Counted from the first letter of the stretch, positions 24,642 to 32,686 are shown. The stretch: 46,931 nucleotides of DNA from Clostridia bacterium (GCA_017939755.1 JAGBAJ010000033.1:1-46931), one strand, 5' to 3'. The notes: generated from the letters alone by a model not told the origin. A program made the numbers and translations.

Positions 24642-25880
24642 CTATAATATAATCATATTATTTGTATAGTCCAAATTTGCAATATTGTCGTTTTTACATG
24701 CCATCGTATATACGTCAGTTGCAAAAATATCTATATCTAACATTCTATTATATATTTTGTTTGTATTGCTATCTTTAAATTTTTTTACTGATGTTACTAA
24801 TGGTAACTTCGGATTAGATTTCTTTATTTTTGAAATGAGCTCTTTTCCATTTTCATTAAATCCGATAACTCTTGCATATGGTACAACACGTTTTGCCATT
24901 TCTACATCTTTTTTTGTAATTCCTAATAATGCACATATCAGTATTCTCTGTATTCTAGATTGCGTATACCTTTTCGACTTTACAATCCTAATCAAATCTT
25001 CTAGCTTATTTGTAAAATTTGCTGCATTTTTTATGTTATTTTCAAGACCTTCACTTACATCTGGTAAAGCTGCAATTTCCAATGTTGACATCTTTCTTAA
25101 GTTATATATAATTTGTTTTTCATACATAGATAAATCTATAATCGTATTTCCGAGCTCTGCTTCCTTGCTTAAAATTTCGTAAGTAGCTATTGGTACAACT
25201 TTTCTTATATCACCAAATTGCTTGTCCTTTATCATAGATCTAATAGCTGTGGCACTTGCCAGTTCGTCTACAATTGTATTGTCGTTGTAATATACCTTTT
25301 CTCTTTTTATTGGAATTGGTTGTATTGTTGATTTTAATTTTTTTAACGATTTTAAATACTCAATCGCTAATATGTTATTTGGCGCATTTAAAATGTTTGC
25401 ATATCTTTCGTTATTATTAAAATATATCATCAAAGCATTTTCTCTTGCCTTTGGAAATGATAATCCCCTTTTTAGCTCCGCATTTAACAAATCTCTATAT
25501 TGTTTTGGTTCGTCACATACAACGCTTGCTATGTTATTTAAAGCTGCAAAATCCTCAGTTTCTGTACCAAATGAAATACAATTAATAATTCCCAAACTTT
25601 TTAAAATTTTTATAGCTCCAAGAGAAAAACCTTCAGCACTCGAAATGCTATAGATAGTTGGAAGTTCAATTACAAGATCTATACCATTAAGTAATGCTAG
25701 CTCTGCTTTTTTCCATTTATTAAGAATTGAACTATTTCCTCTTTGTACAAAATTCCCACTCATAACACACACAGTGTATTTTGCTCCAGATTTTTCTTTA
25801 GCTTTACTCAAATGATACATATGACCATTATGAAAAGGATTATATTCTGCAACAATGCCTAGTACTTTATTTTCCTCCAC
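24642..25880 (-). CDS. tmcAL: tRNA(Met) cytidine acetate ligase
   Basis: Forms N4-acetylcytidine at the wobble position of elongator tRNA-Met using acetate and ATP (TmcAL, formerly YlbM). 412 aa. The nucleotidyltransferase HxGH motif is HNGH at 17-20, with GIVAEYNPFHNGH, VMSGNFVQRG, GIDLVIELP and SSAEGFSLGAI blocks all typical. GTG start with GGGAGG 7 bases upstream. The acetate it consumes is the product of the Pta-AckA pathway in this window. An AT-only hairpin sits in its leader. Confidence 0.92.
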   Translation of the reverse strand: MEENKVLGIVAEYNPFHNGHMYHLSKAKEKSGAKYTVCVMSGNFVQRGNSSILNKWKKAELALLNGIDLVIELPTIYSISSAEGFSLGAIKILKSLGIINCISFGTETEDFAALNNIASVVCDEPKQYRDLLNAELKRGLSFPKARENALMIYFNNNERYANILNAPNNILAIEYLKSLKKLKSTIQPIPIKREKVYYNDNTIVDELASATAIRSMIKDKQFGDIRKVVPIATYEILSKEAELGNTIIDLSMYEKQIIYNLRKMSTLEIAALPDVSEGLENNIKNAANFTNKLEDLIRIVKSKRYTQSRIQRILICALLGITKKDVEMAKRVVPYARVIGFNENGKELISKIKKSNPKLPLVTSVKKFKDSNTNKIYNRMLDIDIFATDVYTMACKNDNIANLDYTNNMIIL

Positions 25881-25930
25881 CTTGCAACCTCCCTTTTCTA
25901 TAAAAACATCCTACATTATTGAAAAATAAT

Positions 25931-25957
25931 AAAAAGTAAATCTATAATTTACTTTTT
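25931..25957 (-). promoter_or_regulatory. Leader hairpin of tmcAL
   Basis: AAAAAGTAAAT / ATTTACTTTTT, an 11-bp perfect stem with a 5-base loop. On the minus strand it is followed by T-rich sequence (TATTATTTTT), between the tmcAL promoter and its start. It resembles a weak intrinsic terminator and could attenuate. Confidence 0.5.
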
Positions 25958-25981
25958 AAAATTACATAATGTTCCCCTATA

Positions 25982-26011
25982 TTTATATCAAACTTTATAT
26001 ACATTTGTCAA
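25982..26011 (-). promoter_or_regulatory. Promoter of tmcAL
   Basis: Minus strand: TTGACA (26011-26006), an 18-base spacer, TATAAA (25987-25982). Confidence 0.6.
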
Positions 26012-26069
26012 TTGTCAGTGCTCTTTTTATGAATTTTTTTAACAACAAATTTTAGTTTTCATAAAACAA

Positions 26070-26122
26070 AAAAGGATATACATACATTGAATTACAACCC
26101 TAATAGTTAACTCAACGTATTT
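26070..26122 (-). terminator. Terminator of the 328-aa gene
   Basis: Minus strand: AAAAGGATA ... TATCCTTTTTTG with inner ATACGTTGA/TCAATGTAT pairing, 8 bases after the stop codon. Confidence 0.7.
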
Positions 26123-26129
26123 TATCCTT

Positions 26130-27116
26130 TTATCTCTCAAGCTCTCTTCTAACGTGTTCTGACAAGAGCTCTATTTTTCTTATTAATATTTCCATTTTTG
26201 ATTTATATTCTACATTTTCATACGATTTTACATATCCACTTTTATACAGAAATTCCATTGTTTTTTGAAGCTTTTTTTTCATTCTAGTTATATTCTTTTC
26301 TATTGGCATTGGATATTTTGATTTATACTTATTTGATATGGTCTTTTTGAGCTCTTTTCTTTCTATTGAAAATGTACTATATATGTTATCTCTAATTTTT
26401 AGTATTCCTTCATATTGATTTTTATACTTTTTAGCTCTTTTATTTTCATCTAAATATATTTCTATATCTGCAAGAATATCAATAATTTTATACTCTTTTG
26501 TTGGTTCTGCCGCCTCATTGTAGCCAGCAACACAATCATCAATTCCTTTTATGGCAGAAAAAATATTTTCTCTTTCTAAATCCTTCGCTTCTGTTAATAC
26601 AAATAACTTATATATTGTATCTATAAGGAAATTTCTATTTTTCATCTTTTCAAATTTTTCCATTAAAATTGCTCTATCAATTTCTGCTCTATATCTCATA
26701 AATTTTTCGTAAATTTCTTTTTTTATTGCATTCAATTGTAAATTTTCAATGTTTGATAAATCATTCCTATTTATCGTACCTAATTGAGTTTCATAGGTAT
26801 ATAATAAATCCCCTATACTTTGCATTCTTTGAATATCATAATCAGTATTGCTAGATTTTCTTGCACTTATTTTTTGTATTTGTCTTACTAGCTCCTCTAA
26901 ATCCTTAATAAACTTTGTTTTAGATTCAATCATTTCATAAACTAAATTGTAATTATAGCTATTGACATTAAACTTTTTCTCTATATTATCTGTCAATACC
27001 TTTGATTTTTTTAGCTTTTCGATATTAAAATTCATAGTTTTTATTAATATTTGAAGATTACTAATATGATTTCTATTTTGGTTCTTTAATTTTTCTAAAT
27101 ATTCACCTTTAGTCAT
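26130..27116 (-). CDS. Predicted coiled-coil protein, 328 aa
   Basis: Not recognised. Almost wholly helical and rich in Lys, Glu, Ile and Asn, with several heptad stretches (about 15-95, 120-165, 255-325). No membrane segment or signal. The start is placed at ATG 27116, with AGGAG 6 bases upstream, rather than the ATG two codons earlier. It begins 22 bases after the GH25 gene ends, on the same strand, and is followed by a terminator, so the two probably share a transcript. A cytoplasmic partner for the wall enzyme is possible but not shown. Confidence 0.7.
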   Translation of the reverse strand: MTKGEYLEKLKNQNRNHISNLQILIKTMNFNIEKLKKSKVLTDNIEKKFNVNSYNYNLVYEMIESKTKFIKDLEELVRQIQKISARKSSNTDYDIQRMQSIGDLLYTYETQLGTINRNDLSNIENLQLNAIKKEIYEKFMRYRAEIDRAILMEKFEKMKNRNFLIDTIYKLFVLTEAKDLERENIFSAIKGIDDCVAGYNEAAEPTKEYKIIDILADIEIYLDENKRAKKYKNQYEGILKIRDNIYSTFSIERKELKKTISNKYKSKYPMPIEKNITRMKKKLQKTMEFLYKSGYVKSYENVEYKSKMEILIRKIELLSEHVRRELER

Positions 27117-27137
27117 AAGCATCTCCTATAATCTTTT

Positions 27138-28271
27138 TCATATGTTTGTTTGCCCATCATATCCAGCCTTATTCTTTAAGTCATTTAATGGTCCAAAGAC
27201 CATTTCTTTTCGCTCTTTGATATCTTTTTCTATATCTTCTGTAGAGCCATTTAGAAAATAATTGCTGTATACAATACTTATGTCAAGCTCTTTGTCAATT
27301 TTTCCCTTAACACCTTTTTCAGTAAACTGCCATCCAACCATTTTTTTAATTAATTCATCATTTCTGGCTCCATCACCCTCGGTGTCATTATACCAATAGT
27401 CCGGTATATCTTTTATTTTTGGATAGTACGCAAGCCACATTTCCAAATCCGCTTGCATTAAGTATTGATTAGCATAACTTGCGTTACCATATAATATAAC
27501 TTTTTTATTTTTATCCTTTAATTTTTGGCTAAGTTCATTAATTAGCATATATCTTGATTCCCATATATCATCTGCTCTACCTTTTTCAACATGTTTTTCA
27601 ACGTCAAGAGCTATAGGCAATACGTTGTTTTTATATTGATGTTCGTTAATATAATTTGTAATAAATTCTACTTCTTCGTCTATTTCAGTAGAATTTATCG
27701 CTTCATCTAAAAAATAATATCCAAAGGGGATTTCTAGATATTCACATGCTCTTGCATATTCATCTGCTTTAGGGTCTGTATACATATTTCCTTCTTGTCC
27801 ATAACCTCTGCCTCCAGCTCTTATATATACAAATTTTATATTATTGTTTAATATAAATGCTTTGAACTCTCCAATATTCTTAAAATTATTTTGAAGGTTA
27901 AATTTTGAAACATCTAACATCAAATTCTTTTTTCCATATATAGCATTATATTTTCCTATATTTTTTTCTAAAACATATCCTACTTTTTTGCCAATTTTTA
28001 CCTTACACCAGTGCTCTTTGTCTTTATCTTCAAATCGCTTTAATACATACACATCTGTGCCTAGCTCTATCTTTTCATATTTTTTATTTGTATTGGCTGA
28101 TGAATACATTTTAACATCATCTCTAATAGTTATTGTCTTTTCTGCATTCTTTAGCTCTTTATTCAAAATTATCGCATCAATTCCAAATTTGACTCCTATT
28201 ATAGCTCCAATGGTTATTATTATGATGCTAATATATATAATTATTTTTTTGATGCTAATATTATTTTTCAC
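27138..28271 (-). CDS. Membrane-anchored GH25 lysozyme with SH3-like domain
   Basis: A muramidase that should cut the MurNAc-GlcNAc bond of peptidoglycan outside the cell. 377 aa from GTG 28271 (GGAGG 5 bases upstream; GTG 28283 lacks a ribosome site). One N-terminal membrane helix (about 10-30), a bacterial SH3-like domain (about 48-105: VYVLKRFEDKDKEHWCKVKIGKKVGYV), then the GH25 barrel beginning LMLDVSKF, with YYFLDEA, the catalytic pair ALDVEKH, and a WQFTEKG ... DISI ending. The DxE motif and terminal WQ/Y pattern are intact. It leads a two-gene unit with the coiled-coil gene. Confidence 0.86.
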   Translation of the reverse strand: MKNNISIKKIIIYISIIIITIGAIIGVKFGIDAIILNKELKNAEKTITIRDDVKMYSSANTNKKYEKIELGTDVYVLKRFEDKDKEHWCKVKIGKKVGYVLEKNIGKYNAIYGKKNLMLDVSKFNLQNNFKNIGEFKAFILNNNIKFVYIRAGGRGYGQEGNMYTDPKADEYARACEYLEIPFGYYFLDEAINSTEIDEEVEFITNYINEHQYKNNVLPIALDVEKHVEKGRADDIWESRYMLINELSQKLKDKNKKVILYGNASYANQYLMQADLEMWLAYYPKIKDIPDYWYNDTEGDGARNDELIKKMVGWQFTEKGVKGKIDKELDISIVYSNYFLNGSTEDIEKDIKERKEMVFGPLNDLKNKAGYDGQTNI

Positions 28272-28295
28272 ATTTTCCTCCACTTTTCTATAAAT

Positions 28296-28324
28296 ATTTT
28301 ATCTTGTTCGTGAAAAAAAATCAA
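28296..28324 (-). promoter_or_regulatory. Promoter of the GH25 gene
   Basis: Minus strand: TTGATT (28324-28319), a 17-base spacer, TAAAAT (28301-28296), starting 11 bases beyond the edge of family A copy 2. Confidence 0.75.
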
Positions 28325-28334
28325 TATAATAATA

Positions 28335-28470
28335 GAACAAATCGGAAAATCTTCGATTTTCCGTGAATTTGTTCGGCGCGAAATTTTATGCAATAAAATT
28401 TCTGTGCATATGTTTTCGGCGAAGCCTTTGTTATACATTAGGAAAAGTCAGCATGACTTTCCTAATGTAT
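28335..28470. repeat. Family A structured repeat, copy 2
   Basis: Same layout as 1220-1413. Hairpin I is 28335-28374 (GAACAAATCGGAAAATC and partner). Hairpin II, 28380-28402, has arms GAAATTTTAT/ATAAAATTTC that share no sequence with copy 1. Then come GTGCAT, TGTTTTCGGCGAAGCC, and hairpin III to about 28470 with arms TACATTAGGAAA/TTTCCTAATGTA. Differences from copy 1 in hairpins I and III are matched on both arms. It lies between the lysS terminator and the GH25 promoter. Confidence 0.75.
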
Positions 28471-28482
28471 AACAAAGTGTAC

Positions 28483-28512
28483 AAAAAAGAGCGTGATATT
28501 TATAACACGCCC
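28483..28512 (-). terminator. Terminator of lysS
   Basis: Minus strand: GGGCGTG, TTATAAATAT, CACGCTC, TTTTTT, 13 bases after the lysS stop. Confidence 0.88.
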
Positions 28513-28525
28513 TATATTTAATATA

Positions 28526-29998
28526 TTAGTCTCTTGGTCTCATTAATGGATATAATACAACATCTCTAATATTATCACAATTTGTTAAGAATTGTAAGAA
28601 TCTATCTATTCCAAGTCCCCATCCAGAGATTGGTGGCATTCCATATTCCATAGCTTTAATATATTCTTCATCTATAGACATTGCTTCTTCATCACCATTT
28701 GCTTTTAATTTACTTTGCTCTATTAATCTTAATTCTTGCTCTTTGGCATCTACAAGCTCTGAATATCCATTTATTATTTCTTGTCCATTTACTACTAATT
28801 GGAATCTATCTGTTATCTTTTTATTGTCATCATTAGCTCTTGCTAGTGGTGATAAATCAATTGGGTGCTTTATTAAATATGTTGGTTTTATCATAGTTGG
28901 TCTACTTACTTTTTTATAAAGGGCATCTATTAGATTTCCTCTTCCTAAGTTTTCAACATTTTCTTCGTCTAATTCAATTCCTTTTGCTCTTATTTCTGCT
29001 AATAAATCTTTTGCTGTTTCATATTTATCTATGTCAATTCCACAATCTTTTAAAATTATATCTCTAAAAGAAACAATATCCCATTCTTCTCCAAAATTAA
29101 TTTCATTGTCTCCTATTTTTATTGTTAAATTTCCATCAAATAATTTATCAAAAATATATATTACCATTTCCCTTAGGAATTTCATATTATCTTCATAATT
29201 CCAATAAGCACTATAACCTTCTACTGAAGTAAAATCTTGTAGGTGATTTCTATCAATTCCTTCATTTCTGAAATTTCTTGCTACCTCATATACATTATTA
29301 AATCCACCTATTATTAATTTTTTTAATGTTAATTCTGGTGCTATTCTCAAAAACACATCTATATCATATGCATTATGATGTGCAATAAATGGTTTAGCTG
29401 TAGCTCCTGAAGCTGTATTTTGAAGAATAGGTGTATCTACTTCTATAAAATTATTATTGTCTAGAAATTCTCTCAATAATTTTATGAATTTAGATCTTAA
29501 TAAAAATCTTTTTTTAGCATCGTCATTCATTATTAAATCTAAATGTCTTTCTCTATAAATAAGCTCTTGATCTACTAATCCGTGGAACTTTTCTGGTAAT
29601 GGTCTGTATGATTTTCCTAAAAATGTATATCCATATACTTGAACACTTTTTTCTCCTGCTTGTGTTGTAAATATATCACCTTTAACTCCTATAAAATCTC
29701 CTATGTCTGTGATTTCATGAAATTTTCTATATTCTTCTTCTCCTAAGTCTTCTCTTTTAATTACCAATTGGACTTTTCCTGTAATATCTCCTATGTGTAT
29801 AAATGAGATTTTTCCCATTTTTCTTTTTGATAGAATTCTACCTGCAACAGATATATCTTTTGTTCCATCTTCTAATGCTCTTATTCCTTCTATATCTGAT
29901 GTTCTTTCATATCTTTCTGGTCTATTCTTTATACCATATTCCTTTATCTTATCTTCCTTTTCAAATCTTATTTGCATTAATTCAGCTTCACTTGCCAT
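28526..29998 (-). CDS. lysS: Lysyl-tRNA synthetase, class II
   Basis: Charges tRNA-Lys. 490 aa. N-terminal OB-fold anticodon-binding domain (about 50-145: ISVAGRILSKRKMGKISFIHIGD) and class II catalytic core, with motif 1 around TPILQNTASGATAKPF, motif 2 NFRNEGIDRNHLQDF and motif 3 GWGLGIDRFLQFL near the C-terminus. ATG after AAGAAGGGAATGAATCATT. Monocistronic, with its own promoter and terminator. Confidence 0.97.
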   Translation of the reverse strand: MASEAELMQIRFEKEDKIKEYGIKNRPERYERTSDIEGIRALEDGTKDISVAGRILSKRKMGKISFIHIGDITGKVQLVIKREDLGEEEYRKFHEITDIGDFIGVKGDIFTTQAGEKSVQVYGYTFLGKSYRPLPEKFHGLVDQELIYRERHLDLIMNDDAKKRFLLRSKFIKLLREFLDNNNFIEVDTPILQNTASGATAKPFIAHHNAYDIDVFLRIAPELTLKKLIIGGFNNVYEVARNFRNEGIDRNHLQDFTSVEGYSAYWNYEDNMKFLREMVIYIFDKLFDGNLTIKIGDNEINFGEEWDIVSFRDIILKDCGIDIDKYETAKDLLAEIRAKGIELDEENVENLGRGNLIDALYKKVSRPTMIKPTYLIKHPIDLSPLARANDDNKKITDRFQLVVNGQEIINGYSELVDAKEQELRLIEQSKLKANGDEEAMSIDEEYIKAMEYGMPPISGWGLGIDRFLQFLTNCDNIRDVVLYPLMRPRD

Positions 29999-30041
29999 AA
30001 TGATTCATTCCCTTCTTAAAAATTTTAATAAACACCATATT

Positions 30042-30076
30042 AAAATCTGCAAATGCAGATTTTCCGATTTGTTCTA
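30042..30076 (-). repeat. Family A fragment in the lysS leader
   Basis: Minus strand: TAGAACAAATCGGAAAATCT matches the start of family A copy 2, then folds with TGCATTTGCAGATTTT as a different hairpin (AAAATCTGCA/TGCAGATTTT). The rest of the element is missing. It lies between the short leader frame and lysS. Confidence 0.6.
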
Positions 30077-30089
30077 TAAACTTTAATAT

Positions 30090-30131
30090 TTAATTTTGTT
30101 TACTAAAACCCGTTTGCCGTTTAACCACCAT
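30090..30131 (-). CDS. Short leader frame before lysS, 13 codons
   Basis: ATG at 30131 follows a textbook CGGAGGTAAAGAAG site and ends at TAA 30090 after MVVKRQTGFSKQN. It starts 25 bases below the lysS promoter -10 box. It may be a translated leader peptide (two Lys codons, so weak support for Lys attenuation) or the stub of a gene lost when the family A fragment and lysS became adjacent. Confidence 0.35.
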   Translation of the reverse strand: MVVKRQTGFSKQN

Positions 30132-30155
30132 CTTCTTTACCTCCGATTGCGTTAC

Positions 30156-30184
30156 ATTATACCATAGGTAGATTAGTTCATCAA
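30156..30184 (-). promoter_or_regulatory. Promoter of lysS
   Basis: Minus strand: TTGATG (30184-30179), a 17-base spacer ending TGG, TATAAT (30161-30156); an extended -10 promoter. Confidence 0.85.
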
Positions 30185-30223
30185 TACTGCAGATGTCTTT
30201 TTTTTCCTTAATTTAATTATACC

Positions 30224-30441
30224 GTTATAATTCACAGCTTAATTTCATATAAGGTTAGAGATGTAATGTTAATTTATAATATTACGCCCCAACTACATAA
30301 GAGAATCTATATTTTTTACAGCGTTATACACTTGTAAAAATTAGATTCTCTAATTTGCTGGTCCCCACCTTAACTTCATATTATAAATTAACATTATATC
30401 TCTAATCTTTATTATATAATTTTATGGCTGTGAATTGTAAC
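30224..30441. repeat. Family C repeat, copy 2 (MITE-like)
   Basis: 218 bp with ends GTTATAATTCACAGCTT / GGCTGTGAATTGTAAC, flanked by direct repeats ATTATACC (30216-30223) and ATTATATC (30442-30449), 7 of 8 identical. The long stem GGTTAGAGATGTAATG... pairs throughout with only G-U exceptions. Same orientation and core as copy 1. The right-hand direct repeat contains the stop codon of the YwaF-like gene. Together with the lysS promoter and leader this accounts for the gap 29999-30442. Confidence 0.9.
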
Positions 30442-30442
30442 A

Positions 30443-31273
30443 TTATATCTCTATTTTTTTTAGCTCTTCGTCTGAACAAGCCTTTTCTGTATCTTCTTCA
30501 CTTTCTACATCATTTAATTTTAAATATTCTTTCATTGTTATGATACACATATGTACAAGTTTATTTATCGTATATATTATTAAGAATGGAAGTATTATTT
30601 GCAATAAGCACATTACAATTGTAAAATATTTACCTGCCCAGTAAAAAACTATTTCTACTGGAGTATTTGGGAAATTCTGTGATATAAACATAAAGTTTGT
30701 TCCCAAAATATCATTTACCACATATGAAATACAACACATTATGGTTATCAAAAAAGCATAGTGTCTAATATCCCCCAATTTTAGCTGTATATATCTTGTT
30801 ATATTTACTAAAATTCCCAAATATACCATTGCTCCATGAAATACAAAACTTTGGATACTTATGTAATGAAATGTTGGATATATTGGTAAAGATGTATTTG
30901 GTGTACTTAGAAAAAAAGCCCCTCCTATTATTGCACCTGTTGAGATAAAAATATCACCAATCTTTTTAACAATACCTTTTCCATACGAGCTGAACAATCC
31001 TGCATATAAAATAATACTGCAATAATATAATGGTACGTAATGATTTGGATTGTTCCAATGACCAATAGCTAAGTTAAATATAATTTTTATTATTTCCATT
31101 ATCCATAATAATACGGTTGTATTCTTAATAATTTTTTTTACACTGTCCCTATCACTATTTTTTGTATGCTGGATTAATATCATAACTATGACAAGTGTTA
31201 TTGTTAATAAAATCATGTGTCCAGTACTATACATTTGACAGGGTTCATACTCTCCTGGTTTTGCAAAAAACAT
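30443..31273 (-). CDS. YwaF/TMEM164-family integral membrane protein
   Basis: 276 aa with about seven membrane helices and an acidic C-terminal tail (from about 252). Pattern matches the YwaF (TIGR02206)/TMEM164 family: STGHMILL near the N-terminus, HWNNPNHYVPLYYCSIILY in helix 3 and FHGAMVYLGI in helix 5. Human TMEM164 is a phospholipid acyltransferase using a Cys-His pair; C85 and H146 here are at comparable places, so a lipid acyl-transfer role is possible. That is inference; the bacterial members have no established function that I know of. ATG after AAGGAGAATGAGCT. Confidence 0.7.
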   Translation of the reverse strand: MFFAKPGEYEPCQMYSTGHMILLTITLVIVMILIQHTKNSDRDSVKKIIKNTTVLLWIMEIIKIIFNLAIGHWNNPNHYVPLYYCSIILYAGLFSSYGKGIVKKIGDIFISTGAIIGGAFFLSTPNTSLPIYPTFHYISIQSFVFHGAMVYLGILVNITRYIQLKLGDIRHYAFLITIMCCISYVVNDILGTNFMFISQNFPNTPVEIVFYWAGKYFTIVMCLLQIILPFLIIYTINKLVHMCIITMKEYLKLNDVESEEDTEKACSDEELKKIEI

Positions 31274-31376
31274 AGCTCATTCTCCTTATCTATAGTTCTC
31301 TCATATCTATTATATATCTATTTTTATTAATTTTCATCATAATTCGACAATTTTTATTAATAGTTTGTTACTATTT

Positions 31377-31588
31377 GTTACTATTCACAGCTCATAAGTG
31401 TTAATGATTAGCAATATAGTATTAATTTATAATATGAAGTCAAGGTGGGGACCGACAAGGTAGAATAAGTAAATGTTGCAAGCATACAGCGAAGCAACGT
31501 ATACTTATTCTTCGATGTTGGGGCGTAATATTATAAATTAATACTATATTGCTAATCCAAAAACTACAATTAAGCTGTGAATTGTAAC
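31377..31588. repeat. Family C repeat, copy 3, inverted
   Basis: 212 bp with ends GTTACTATTCACAGCT / AGCTGTGAATTGTAAC, flanked by the 7-bp direct repeat ACTATTT (31370-31376 and 31589-31595). The core is reversed relative to copies 1 and 2. The GATTAGCAATATAGTATTAA stem is perfectly paired. The inner hairpin (AGAATAAGTA / TACTTATTCT) is different in sequence from copies 1 and 2 but occupies the same place. Confidence 0.9.
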
Positions 31589-31622
31589 ACTATTTAATGG
31601 AATAACTTTCCTATTACATATA

Positions 31623-31653
31623 AAAAATAGTAAACATATTAGTTTACTATTTT
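31623..31653 (-). terminator. Terminator of the 344-aa gene
   Basis: Minus strand: AAATAGTAAAC, TAATAT, GTTTACTATTT, TTTAT, overlapping the end of the gene. Confidence 0.8.
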
Positions 31654-32686
31654 ATCCTATCATTTTCACTTTTTTATTTATATTCTTATAAGTATTGTAA
31701 TATGCAACAGTTAATGAACTACGCTCTGCAATTATAGCAATTATCTCATTCCTTTTAGGTGATAAAATCCCCTTTGAAAAATCTTTATTAATATTATATT
31801 TTATTTCAAATGGTAGTTGTGACTTTTTTAAAGTTGAATTACCAGATACTAAACGTAAGTATAACTTTGCATAATCTAAATATCCATTGGAAGACAACAT
31901 AGCTATAATAAATGGATCTATATATTTTATATTTTCCTTATTTAAGTTAAGCTCTTTATATATATCAATATTAAAATTTAATTGCTTTAAATTCTTTAAA
32001 GCATTTTTTTGTAGAACTTCTATATCAGAAAAATTAGGCTTAAATTTTAGTCTTTTTCTTCCTACGCACTTACCATCTTTAATTTTCAACATAATATATT
32101 CGGCATTATCTGAATCATATGAAATACATAGGTCCTTATCTGTCCTATATTTCCCATTCCAAATATCAAGTTTATGCTGTAAAATTCCTTTTACTTCTCT
32201 TTTCTTTTCTGAAATAATTTTTGATTTATCCTTGCATATTTTTTTTATTTTTTTAGACTGAGGACCAAATCTTTTTTTTGATAATTTATGAAGATATTTT
32301 TGAGTTTGACCACCATAGGTCTTGTCTAAATTTCTTATATATGTATCTAAATTCTTATATTCACTTGTTTTTGTCCTAGATTCATATCCTACCAAAAAGC
32401 TCTCTATCTGTTCGCAAAAATCTATATATGTTTTATATATTTTGTTCATGCAATGAATATTGTTATCGTATTCCTTTCTATTGCAAAATACCATATAGTT
32501 TTTGTATAATAAACCAATTTCATCACGTATTAATTCAGTATATTGGTAATCATTTTTCTTGTTTACTTTATATAATTTTTTTATATAGTTTCTTGATTTT
32601 ATACTAGAAAATATAGAATTATTGTGTCTTAAATTATCGTATAGCTCTTGGCAAATTGTTCTAATCATTACATCAATATCTTCCAA
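31652..32686 (-). CDS. Hypothetical protein, 344 aa
   Basis: Not recognised. TTG start at 32686 with GGAGG 6 bases upstream. Basic throughout (many Lys/Asn/Tyr). The N-terminal half is helical with CxxC-free Lys-rich stretches (about 130-170: KKRFGPQSKKIKKICKDKSK). The centre has a short beta hairpin (AEYIMLKIKDGKCVGRKRLKF), and the C-terminal half is helical. No membrane segment. The strong positive charge could mean nucleic-acid contact. Flanked by family C copy 3 and family B copy 2, and transcribed alone. Confidence 0.65.
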   Translation of the reverse strand: MEDIDVMIRTICQELYDNLRHNNSIFSSIKSRNYIKKLYKVNKKNDYQYTELIRDEIGLLYKNYMVFCNRKEYDNNIHCMNKIYKTYIDFCEQIESFLVGYESRTKTSEYKNLDTYIRNLDKTYGGQTQKYLHKLSKKRFGPQSKKIKKICKDKSKIISEKKREVKGILQHKLDIWNGKYRTDKDLCISYDSDNAEYIMLKIKDGKCVGRKRLKFKPNFSDIEVLQKNALKNLKQLNFNIDIYKELNLNKENIKYIDPFIIAMLSSNGYLDYAKLYLRLVSGNSTLKKSQLPFEIKYNINKDFSKGILSPKRNEIIAIIAERSSLTVAYYNTYKNINKKVKMIG

